A stretch of DNA of 64,000 nucleotides. Source: Liolophura sinensis. Lineage: Eukaryota > Mollusca > Polyplacophora > Chitonida > Chitonidae. The position numbers and the translations under genes were made by a program. The stretch spans positions 49,713,385-49,777,384 of the forward strand of contig NC_088295.1 in NCBI RefSeq assembly GCF_032854445.1. The letters run 5' to 3'. Of this stretch, positions 32,263 to 43,342 are shown in pieces. Position 1 is the stretch's first letter; every line of letters begins with the position of its first letter. A model generated the notes under the pieces. It was not told where the DNA came from and did no database searches. It saw only the letters and a program-made list of their open reading frames with translations.

Positions 32263-33608
32263 TTACTGCCTTAACAAAATCAACAGGTCTTATTCTCAAA
32301 GTCACCTATTTTTAATTCCCACGGAAAACAGCGGCGGCTAATAATGTCATATACATTATATGCCCATATAGTAACAGTTTGCTTGGTTCCTTGAGGTTTC
32401 AGGGGGATCAGACTCAACATTACTTATACATGGGCTACACATGTATCCCGACAATCTCGCCTTGTATCAATGAGAACGTATTTATACCTTTGTATCACAG
32501 GAAGGTCATGCCGGTGATACCGGGCCGTGTACTAAGGTTGACCTTTCTTAAGTCGTATAGGAATGGGTTGAGTCGGAATACCACAGCTCACGAGACGGAC
32601 GAATATATTACAGTTTTTCCTATTGTACACACAATCAATCGACATCTCACGCCTTTCTAAAATTTCAACTCCTCCATATTAACTGCACTGAAGTGAAGAA
32701 CAGAGACTAGACAAAAAAATCCGTATTTCTTAAACAAAATAATGTCATTATGTGTTATGGGAAACCGAATATCAGCAAACTGCCGCCTTATAAGTCAGGT
32801 ACATGAAAAACCATCTGGGCACCTAAATCCACCAATCGGCGAGAGCTGAATTCGAGAATATACTATAGAGTTGAAACTGGAGGAAAACAGAACATCAAAA
32901 TGATATATACAATTAAGTGTCTTTCATACAATATTTCCTATAAATTATTAGTTTAGATACATCATCTAGGCGAAGAGAGTAAACTCAAGTCTGGACATCC
33001 AAAACACAACCTTGCATTGTGATGTGAGAAAATCAGTATATATTTTGGTGATAAATTGACACGCGCACAAATAGACAACAGGACAGACAACTCGCTAACA
33101 GTAATTCGAATAGCTTGATGTGGAGTGACCCAGGGAACCATCAGGTGCGGACTATGAAGACAGACTCCGGGAACCAGTTATATAAGCTTGTCAGAAACTG
33201 GCTTGGCAAATAACCACTTATCAGGTAGGACATTTTTACTACAGCTAAGTTTATATTAGTTTCTTAAAGCAATACACTTGTAAATTTATTCTCAATTTTT
33301 CTTTAAACTTTTCATTTAGACAGCTTATATAACCGGTAACTGTTCAGAATGAAAGACTTACAGTTTGAGTAAATTCAGAGTAATAAAATGTGGCGTGGTC
33401 AAGTCCGACGGTATTAAGATTGGCTTTATAGTACAGAAGCAGAAATATCTTGAATGTGCTGATGGGTCGTCATGTGGAGGTCATATATATTGGTTAAGAC
33501 AAAACGGGTATTTAGTGATTGTATATGTATAGGTACATTTGGTAATAGTTCCAGACATATGGGAGCTCTTGTTATTTTTCATTCTGAACAATTCGTGTCT
33601 TACCGGAC

Positions 33609-36314
33609 CTACCCGGAACCATACAGGAGGGTTGTACCCTCATCCCGGAGTACAAACCCGCTGTAAGTGACATGGTAGGTCTGGTAAGAGACCTCCCGGA
33701 TCAGGCCTCTGGCTGGTCCCAGACGCTGGACCTGGAGATTGATGCCCTCGCCGGGGACCAACACAACCGCAAACCTGAGGGCTTCTGTGGTAACCCCAAC
33801 GAACTCTGGGGTGCCGTCCTGCCCCACTTTTGCGGTCCAGTTTTGGGCACTTTTGGGGAAGTTGATAATTTCCAGGTATGTACTTATAACACGCTTGATT
33901 GCCTCAAATGTTGTGGTTAAAGGTCCAAGAAGGATCTTCCTGTATGTGTCTGTCCCTTTTGGTTTCCCCTGCAAGAAAGAGTATTTCAGATTGTATGATG
34001 CTAGATTCCAAACAAAAAAATTCCAAATAATTAATAGCAGCTGAAATATCCATTTTGTGTTAGAATTAGAGAATTAGAGATACATACTGTAATAAAAGTT
34101 AATGTGCGTTTCATGACAAATTTTAAGTTTGATATTCATTTTTACATGTTTTAAATATTGTTGCCGTACTCTTCGCAAACGAAGCTGAATAATGTTTTTT
34201 TTTATATAAAACTTACATGTGTGACGAAAATTTCCCCATCCAGTGTGGGACCCACTCTCACAAGAGATCTGCATCTGTTTCCGAAGGCGACGTCATCCAG
34301 GGGTAAGTCTGATAAATGATTATCAACACGTTTTATTGTAACAAACCAAATGAGTTATCATTGGAACACCGTTTCGCTTAGTTCTATACCATAAGGAAAC
34401 GGCAAGCAAATTAACATATGAAGATTATGATCTTATTTATTTACTTATTTATTTATTTGACAGTATTTTAACTTCATACTCTTGACTTACAAGATGGCCG
34501 TGTGTTTTATGCATGCGTGGAGGAGACAGAAGTCCCCGGGGTAAACCACTGACTTTGGCTTGCAAGTTGCTGACCAACTTTCCCAGGTGTGATGGTACAT
34601 ACTTGCATAAGAAACTGGTCGAACACTGCGCAAACTCCCAAACAAGCCTCGTTGACAAATTATTGTCAAAAAGGCACCACAAACATTGAGAGGAGGGGAA
34701 AGTTTTGCCGTATATTGTAATAATCTAAGCAAGATGATTAGGGATGATTATCATAATAACCAATGCTGATCATGCGTTATACTTTTCTAAACTAAAGGGT
34801 TACGCTGAGGAAAGCAGATGGAATAAACACTTACTTCCAATGGGGCGAGGCGCTGTGGCAAGTAGGGCCGGCCGGGTGCGATTCCCTACAACAGACAAGT
34901 AGACATAAGGATGTTTAGAAACAGAATTACCTTGAGTTATTATTTGGGTAGTTGTAAATGATAAGTTAACAATCTTTGTCTATTACATGAGTAATATCAC
35001 AGGAAATAAGCCGGGTGTGCACAATTCTACATCGAGGCTATATGGACAGTTATGTGATATTAAACTGTGTGACGCATCTAAAGATCGACGGCGTATTTAC
35101 ATAATACTCTCTCACCCGTAAACATGAAACTCACCTTTATGTCGCAGTGTTCTTCTTTTACAACGCGTTTTTGGCCTTAAGACATGGTGTTTCTTTGATG
35201 GCAAGAAATATTATATTAACGTTTTACGAATTTTAAACATATGGCATGTTTAATGGACAAATATTCAAAAGGGATTACTTTTACTGTGAGCATGTGGCCT
35301 GTATTCAGTAGCAAGGGTACATGTTTTAATCTTTTCACACAAATAAACCAAAGCATAATATAACTGTAAGGTGCTTACTCGTGGATTTTCCCCAAATGAA
35401 GAACACATGTAAAACCAATAATATGGTCATAGCCATCGTCAAGGTTTCACTGGAATCTGTGAAGAAAAGAAAAACGAGGTCAGAAAAACAGTATTCATTT
35501 TATAATCATGAAAATGTTAATAATGGTTTCGCCTATATTTCCTACAAAAACGTGCGATTTCTTCTTTTACAATCGGAACAGAGACATTCATCGCTGCTTG
35601 GTGGATGTATCAAGCTTTAAAAAATAAAACCATGTTTCCATCTTGTGAAAACCGTAGCGGATTTTATTTAAGACACTGGACAGAGCCCGGAGGAAACCCA
35701 CAAGCATCCGCAGGTTACGGTAGCTTTTGTATTCGTCTAAGGTTGTAAGACTCCCATTCACATAGGCCAATCCTCTCCATACACCCAGTGCCTTGTGTAA
35801 ACTAGTGTGCTTCACATCGGTGAGAAACTGCTGACTTTTTATACAGAGAAGCGTTAATTTGTAACTGATCATTTACCTTGTAGCTCTTGGTTTATCCAGA
35901 TACAAAGTAGAGGTTTCCACCAAGGCGGCTCTGGGAGAGGGTGTCCAACCAATTGCCGTACCTTCCTCACGAACCTTTTGAGCGTTGTCGGCTCTCTGCA
36001 TCTGCGGCAAACAAACTGGCCGTATATATAACACTAAATATACGCGTGTTCATGTTAGCAAATGATTATGTATATAGGAGAGGAAAACGAACAGAGCTGA
36101 CAAACCCGCCCCTGGACAAGGAACTGTCATTGGCATGGAGGGAAGGCCTATATTCACCAAAGGTTTTGATTTACAGCAGACACCCTATGCTTGGATAATA
36201 TAAGAGGCCCAAACAGTATACTTACTCTTCTTTTAGGCTGTTAAAAGACACAAGCTGCACTTTGTGTAAACACAAAACTAGTACTGTGGCTACTAGGAGT
36301 GATGTCACCTTCAT
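33609..36314 (-). CDS. Unrecognised gene, possibly secreted, 3' exons firm and 5' exons tentative
   Basis: Firm: exon 34308-34217 (LPLDDVAFGNRCRSLVRVGP then TLDGEIFVTH) spliced in phase 0 to exon 33968-33609 (starts GKPKGTDTYRKILLGP, ends LLYGSG, stop). Both have GT-AG signals and are kept intact in the other arm (55326-56025) with about two residue changes in the last exon. Tentative, left arm only: ATG exon 36314-36226 with a hydrophobic signal-like start (MKVTSLLVATVLVLCLH), 35930-35877, and 34885-34835. Exon 34885-34835 joins the firm pair in phase 1, but the first two do not chain to it, so an exon is missing or misplaced, or this copy is broken. I recognise no family; the final exon looks like a globular beta-rich domain. 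Confidence 0.5.
34436..34660 (-). mobile_element. Diverged SINE, inverted (both arms)
   Basis: ATTTATTTACTTATTTATTT, GACAGTATTTTAACTTCATA, AAACCACTGACTTTGGCTTG, CAAGTTGCTGACCAACTTTC. The middle block is changed compared with the family consensus. The counterpart is about 55030-55200 on +. A short related fragment (GACAGAGCCCGGAGGAAACC) is at 35680-35720. Confidence 0.6.
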
Positions 36315-36732
36315 CTTTACTGAACGAAAGCAACACACAACGTTGTCTATGTACCGAATCCTTGTCAACGACTATGACGTCACCCAGTTTTGTACTCGTG
36401 ATTCTAGACCTTTACTTAACTTAACGAAACTGTGACGTCACTGCTTGTTGTTGACTTTTTGTCGAAGGCATTGTGTTGTTTACGTAACGTTTGTTACGTC
36501 AGTAAACCTAAAGACAAACGCGCATATACCATAAACTTCTATGATGCGCTCAAAACATATAGGCCTACAGAGTAGGCCTAGAGCAAACACAAATTTGACA
36601 ATATACTGTTATTGGTGTAGATTAGATTCCTTTTATCTTCGATTTTCCCTTTCTAATTATGCATTCTACCCCGCTGTAAGTTGCGGGCCGTGTGCAAATA
36701 TACTTATCAAATAGAGATGATCTTTCAAACAA

Positions 36733-37058
36733 CATCGAGGGTGTCACGCAACACTCCGGCCAGTGCGTTTACCTCCCCAAGTAATATTATTTCATGCTGT
36801 TTATGTGTACAAAAAAAAGAATCTGAGTTTGTTTACTTCGAGAGATTTGCTTTGTAATTTATATAAATATAAACTAACGGAATTCCCTTCAGTGATAAAA
36901 GTATCATAGTAGTTTATAGATATCGCTTTTGGTTTTGCATGTTTTATATTTTACACCCAGACGCCATAACTTGGAAAAATAAACATTTGTTACAAGACGT
37001 TCCAGTCTGAGCTTAGCGGCACGAGGTCAACATCGAGGGTGTCACGCAACACTCCGGA
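36733..37058 (+). repeat. 30-base direct repeat pair
   Basis: CAACATCGAGGGTGTCACGC followed by AACACTCCGG occurs at about 36733-36760 and again at 37029-37058. A short AT palindrome (AATAATAATAATTATTATAA) follows at about 37073-37105. All lies inside the left-only block 34777-37367. Confidence 0.8.
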
Positions 37059-37648
37059 TCAACAACTATACAATAATAATAATTATTATAATAATAATTA
37101 TAATTGTACTCCGGATCAACAATATAGATCAACAACCTCAACAACAACCCCTAGTTTACATGTACAGTAAACTTACATTTCTACGTCACGCGACAAAAAG
37201 ACACGACGTCATACATACGCACCTTTGACGTATATAGGACAACTGCTATGGCTTGAGTTTGACGGTGATTGGTCTGAAATGCATGTTCACTGTGGATGGA
37301 GTAAAACAGAAGGACAGCATGAAATATGCAGTTTTCGCCACATGTCTTCATTTTTGGGTAAAATACACGTTAACACGTTCATCTTGGTGTTTGTTGTGTA
37401 ACCCAATACCGCTGAATCTTGTTTCGTACCTCGTCAAATCCCTCCGTTCAGTGATATCGGGTTACACAACAAACGCTGCTACGGCGGTGTTAAACCCTAT
37501 AGCCAACCTCAAAAACCACACCTAGAATAATGTTACGGATTGTCCAGCAGATCTTAAAACATCCTATCCAAAGTTCTTTATAAGGAAAGCTACCAAGCTA
37601 CGTTCATCCTTCCACGTCGAGGAGATCATATTCGCTTGTCCTGTACTG

Positions 37649-37904
37649 GCACACTGAAGAAATTTATCTGTTAAATTTAACAGAAAGTCTGTTATCTCAG
37701 TGAAGCCAGGATATATTCTGTTATTACAGAATACTATTCTGTTAATTATAACACACATGCTGTATAATTCAACATAACCATTCTATTAGACTAACAGGAG
37801 ATTATGTTGCATATGACAAAATATTGTGTTCACAGAATAAGTTCTAGCATTACTCAGACAACAAACTTTCTGTTAGATTTAACAGGTTAATTTTTTGAGT
37901 GTGC
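37649..37904. mobile_element. MITE with ~39-base terminal inverted repeats (left arm)
   Basis: Left end GCACACTGAAGAAATTTATC then TGTTAAATTTAACAGAAAGT. The complement of the right end is GCACACTCAAAAAATTAACC then TGTTAAATCTAACAGAAAGT. The interior repeats the CTGTTA...TAACAG theme. No coding capacity. No clear target-site duplication seen. Non-autonomous DNA transposon; superfamily not assigned. Confidence 0.8.
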
Positions 37905-38232
37905 ATAAATTAGAGTCAAACAGGAAGTATCCTTTACACTGAAATTTCGATTGTTTTTCGCCTCCAGACGTAAAGCTATCGGAAATATTTTAATTAAAAT
38001 TTCACTTAGTGTTGCTACAAATCAGTTTATGTACTAAATTTTGCTCTATAATGGCATTATGGGTTAGAGTGTAATTTGATAATTTGCAAATGCGCTAACT
38101 TCACGTAGGTCATAACCAGGGATCTTCCTCTGAAGTAATGGTCACATGGCCAGAAAACCATAACTGAACTGACCGTACAAGCGTGGTTAACAGTATGTAT
38201 TGTCGACGTCATGTTATGCCCCCGCCCACTAC

Positions 38233-38980
38233 CTACCCGCCAAAAAAAAACATAAAAAACAAGATAAATAAAGAAATAAACAAAAAAATTTTTGAAAATT
38301 TAAAATGCAATGCTCGCTTTACTTTTGTGAAATTTAACAGAATGGACATTTTCTTTTCTACCTGTTCAAGCAGATCAACGGACTGTACTTTTTTTGTTTG
38401 ATGAAATGTTTTCATGTCAGTGAAAACGAGCAGGATACTGACATTTGTAATTCGAATTGTCGAACAAGGTAACTCAGCACTGAACAATCCAGAGAGAAAT
38501 TCAGGTCTATTTCTGAAAAAACGCCGTAAAACAATTTCCTTCACTTGTAATGCCGTAGACCCAGGCTCATTTGGGTTGAAATGCAGAGTCATTCCAAACG
38601 GACCTAACAACAAATCTCCGACTGGTTCGGACGTGCATTTAAAGGTTTTATTTTCCCTGATTTCAAGCCACAATGCGATAAAGTAAATAATTAACATAAG
38701 CAACTTTCCATAAGAAGTTACATGCACAAGTTCTGTAAAATCATTAAGAAGAAACTAAAAATGTTATCAGTTTCAATTTACTATTTATACGAATAAAAAT
38801 CAAAACCTAATATAACTACTCTGAAAGGCCTCGTAAACAATCTCCCTCACTCATATGCCGTATATATAGACCCACGTGATCGGCCTATTCGGTTTGACGG
38901 GTCATTCCATATGGACCTAACAACAAAGCTTCGACTGGTTCGGACGTCCGTTCAAAGTTTTTATTTTTCTGTTTTAAAAC
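38233..38980 (-). repeat. Diverged tandem-duplicated element carrying a hydrophobic-ended open frame
   Basis: Two related segments lie side by side: about 38470-38700 and 38830-38980. They share ACAACAAATCTCCGACTGGT versus ACAACAAAGCTTCGACTGGT, CGGACGTGCATTTAAAGGTT versus CGGACGTCCGTTCAAAGTTT, and CACTTGTAATGCCGTAGACC versus CACTCATATGCCGTATATAT. One contains a 164-codon minus-strand frame (38727-38233). In the other arm this frame shifts locally by compensating indels, which argues against a conserved protein. More likely a non-coding dispersed element than a gene. Confidence 0.45.
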
Positions 38981-39382
38981 CAAAAGGCGATACAGCAACT
39001 AATTACTATAAGCAATTGTTCTGTACGAAGCTACATGAACATAATTCCTCTGGAATCATAAGGAACATTGGAATAACATGCGGTATAATGAATTATGTTA
39101 GCTACACAGTACACCTATAAACTTAACTGTCTAACAAGTGAATATATTCTTCAGTTTGTTTGGAAATGTTGTCTGTGACTCACATGGCCGGCCTCGGTTA
39201 AAGATTTTGCAATTCCTCTGTTCTTGCTGTTCATGGGATCTTCGTGGTGATCATTAACCGTCGACGACGCTTGTGTGAACGTCTACGCAGTCTAATGTAC
39301 GTTAAATACGTAGATAATAATATTCGATCGCTAACTTAATTGTCGAAGGTCGGTGGTGTTCCCTGGCACTGACCACCATACT

Positions 39383-39520
39383 ATATATAAGTGAAAAATT
39401 CTTGTATATGCATGGCCTTAAACAACAATCAAATAAACAGATATATCTCGATTAAATATTCTTGAGTATGGCGTAAAACAGCAAACAAATAACCAAATAA
39501 ATTTCAATTAAATAAATTAA
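39383..39520 (+). mobile_element. Two SINE tails in tandem
   Basis: Two 3' ends follow each other: AAGTGAAAAATTCTTGTATA with TAAACAACAATCAAATAAAC, then AATATTCTTGAGTATGGCGT with AAAACAGCAAACAAATAACC. The counterpart is 53085-53215. A young SINE may have inserted next to an old tail, or this may be a local duplication. Confidence 0.6.
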
Positions 39521-39695
39521 TTAAATAAATAACAGAACACTGTGTACTGGGTGAGGATGGTTATAATGTGTCAAAACGAAAGCGATGAGGACATTCAGTA
39601 GAAGGTTTATAAGAAGTATTTACTGCAGCCTATACAATCCACCAGTCCGCACGCCGCTGAAGCATGCAGACGAACAGTGAAACTATATAAAACTA

Positions 39696-42600
39696 TTACA
39701 GTTCATCTTTTTCCAGATTTAAAGTGCTACTTTTATGTTTTACTTTCTGCCCTGGTTTATCCCTTTGCACCTCCGCCTCCTCGTCCGCGAGAATCTCTTC
39801 CTCTTCGTCGTTCTCATTTACGAGAACATAAACTTCGTTCTCATCCGGGGACTCTGGCTTCTTGCTTGTCTTTTCAACCTCCTCTGTATACAGGGAAGTA
39901 AAGGTTGACTTATAATACAACACCATGCGACTTACAATGCTCAATTCTTATACAAAGCAGTTGACATTAGATTACAGATCAATCTATCCGTAGCTCAATT
40001 CCAAACATTTTCTTTGACTGATAACATATCGTCTCAGGAATTAAGAAATTATACGTCATCCAGAGTGAGTCTCTCAAAGCCTCTACGCATAAACTGCATT
40101 TAATTGGGCTTGACTTCAGCAATGATATGCCCAACCAAGGAAGACATTCCTTACTAACTTCTTTTCAACCAATGTGTCACTATATCTTATCAGCTACTGC
40201 CGCTCTTTTACTTCTCGTATAATAATAGATGGATTTAATGTAATGCACCAATGCGTCGTACAGGCCAAGGGTACAGATTTGATGCTGATTGGCTGATTGG
40301 CATTGGCTGATTGGCATTGCAAGCAGACGCATGATAGATAATTAGGTTGAAGCGTACACCTTTTTTGTAGACATGAACTAATATCTACATTTTCGGGCAT
40401 TGCAAATTATTCAGCTAAGCAAAATCTGTATGCCAAGTGCTACAGCCAATCATGGTGTACTAGAACTAGTTGCCTTTACACGCATGCTTACTTTTCTCTC
40501 GGTGTGCTTGTAGTTTAGCTTTGGCATCCTCTCTAGATGTGTAATGTTCTGTAGTTTCTTTCTCCTTCTTCCCTGCAGCTGACGTTTCGCCTTGGCCTAC
40601 ACCTAGCTGCTGTTTGGCGTCTATAAAGGGGGAAAATCGTAATCGTAAGCCATGACCTTCATACAAGACGCATCAAAAACCGGGTCAAAGAGGCCTTGCA
40701 AGTGACATACATATATAGCTAATCCGATCAAAAGGTGATGTATCGATGCCTGCATGGTCTTCGTTTAAGTCCAACCTGAATGCATGGGCTTAATATGGCA
40801 ACGCACATCAACCAAATACCAATGATACTGGATTTATCAGGAGCAAAAATTCGATTTTTAAAAACATTTTGAAATACAGTCGCGCTACTTGTCCGCACTT
40901 CGTGTGTTGGCTTATCCTTTCCTTTACATTACAACAGCGGCCTCCGTGGACGAGTGGTTAGCTTTCTACTGCACTACAATGTCTTATGAGTCTCTCATCA
41001 TGGGATTGTTGTGAGTTTATGTTGGCATCCTCTCCAGAGGTACGAGCAAAGGCCTACCGGTAACCCCACCAAATAAATAGAACATATCTGATGACATGTA
41101 TGAAATGGACCAAATTCCAACTTACACAAGTATATACATAAATCCCATATGTTAGAAATACTGGAGAAAAGAATGCAGCAATACTATACTATTTCTTTTA
41201 GCCAGCAGCCTACATGTATATCCAGCAGTCAGTAAAATCAGCCATACTCGCTACCAAATTTGCCTTTAGTGAGTGACAACGTAACAACATTCGTTCTACA
41301 CGTGAATGTGTTTGACGTTCATATTCTTGCAAGGAAAATAAAGTCAGAACACTTTTTCTAATTCATAATGTTTCGACGGCAAAAACCCATTGCCTCATGC
41401 AGGAGACGCCAGAATAATTCAACAACCAGGGGCATGCGGGATATTGGGCTGAGTTCAACATGTTTTGAAGGCGGGCGACACCAGTGACCTAAACTGCTAT
41501 GGACTTTACTGTAACCCCTGTTTCTGACACTGCCATGTTTGAAATTGTTTACACCTATTTAATATAACATAACTTTAATAAATGAATATTACTTTATCTC
41601 TTGTAGTATATGATCTCACGGCGGTATGGTTTCAGAGATCTATTCACAAAGACAGTTAGGTAATTAAAACGAGGTAGTCTATTCACAAAGACAGTAGGTT
41701 CTTATTCCGTGGAGTTCTTTCTAACAAGGAGGTGGTATGGTCTATTCTACCTCCCTGGTTCTAAGAGCTTGTTGGCGCAGCCATTGTAAAACAAATTACT
41801 CTCTACACTCACTCGTTTTTTAATAATTATGACGTCACCAGAGGCAATAAGTTCTCGGTGTCGAAACTAAGCTTATCACTGTGTAGTTTAACATTACGAA
41901 TTAGAAAAAGTATTCTAACTGCATTCTCTGTGTAGTAATACGGACGTCCAACATACCAATATGTAGGGCTTGCATGGATTATTACATGTCATTGACTAAA
42001 GGCAATTTTGCTAGCGAGTATGACTGATTTTACAGATAGCTGAAAATAGGCGACTGGCTAAAAGAAACAGACTATCGAACTTTTTTGTTTCTTCCATTTT
42101 GTCCGGGGGAAAAAACTATCATTGCATTGAAATTCACACCGAATATTCAAGTTATCACCTATACACACACCTATATTCGCCATCTTGGATTTGATGTCAG
42201 GCATTGTGCCTGTTCGTACAAACTGATCAATACTCTGTACAAGAACACCCTCTAATTGTTCTACGTACTCGGTGATGAAAGCTTGGGTAAGCGGATCCAG
42301 TCCCTTCTGTTAAAACAACATAAACGGATGACAAAAACCAGAATTGAATTTGCCAAGGAGAAATTTTCATATTTAATGCGAAGTCCGCGTTGAAAATAGG
42401 AGTATTAATCTCCATTTTATGTATTTAAATCTGCTTATAGAGGAATGACTGACTGATTTTGTAAGACCATTCTGAAGTCCTTTTCACTGGAACGATAGAG
42501 GTCATTTATATGAGAGGAGGAGACTGGAAACCTATAAAGGAAGGAATCTATATATGGGTGCGTGTGTGCGTGTACATGTACGGGTGGGTGCATGTATATG

Positions 42601-43295
42601 TGTAAGTAAGGGTATACCTTTCGATTTTCTCCGCATCCTGTCGTCTGATGAGCTTCCTATCTGTGGACCCATGCAAGTGCCGTGTCGAGTATTGGAGACT
42701 AGGTCATGATAACGCCATGGACGAGTACCGCACTAGCTGATATATAAGTAAGAAGTATGTAGATAACAGGATCACCAGCTTGCTCATTCATTTGCAAACG
42801 TACCTGAGACTTGGCCTGTACGTCTGCCTGTTGATCAGCGATGATGTCCCCATAATCAGCCAGTCGGTCAGTCAGCAAACCTCTTAACCTCTGCACAGTC
42901 TGCATGACGAAGAAGCTCAGACTGACAGAACTGCCCATATGAATGTGAAATAAATAATACTGCCATACAATGGCCTTTGGGGCCGGAACCACGAGAGAAT
43001 TTTTACGACATACTGTATGTGGCCTTAATAATATTTGTAAAGTGTTCCTAATTTTAAGCGTTTAAATCAATCCTCGAACCTTGACTGAAGTCCAAACGCG
43101 CTTTGTAGAATCGGTTCTTAATTTGTCTAGTCGTCATGTATACCAGGTATTATGATCAAAATATGCATGCTAGAATAACTGAAATTGCTCTGACTTATTT
43201 TTTAGACAGAAGACAACAAAGTATACCTTGTTCTCACCCTTCAAAGTGCTCAGATTTATGCCGATACCCAGTCTTCGGAAAACTAACAAAGGTTA

Positions 43296-43342
<47 letters not shown>

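Larger units (their letters stand above)
24671..41312 (+). repeat. Left arm of a large inverted duplication
   Basis: This segment is the reverse complement of 51281-64000 with scattered substitutions and indels. Anchors: stop codon 27340-27342 against 61240-61242; exon 33609-33968 against 55666-56025; MITE 37649-37904 against 54321-54576; KDEL exon 39696-39883 against 52697-52884. The outer limit given is only where the window ends on the other arm; the true arm may extend further left. Left-only blocks: about 31850-32700, 34777-37367 and 38995-39345. The inner limit falls within the foldback element at 41180-42080. Confidence 0.93.

Noticed and set aside
33672-33974. Plus-strand frames opposite the unrecognised gene
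   Set aside because: They are shadows of the minus-strand exon, which has splice sites and a conservative pattern of changes between arms.
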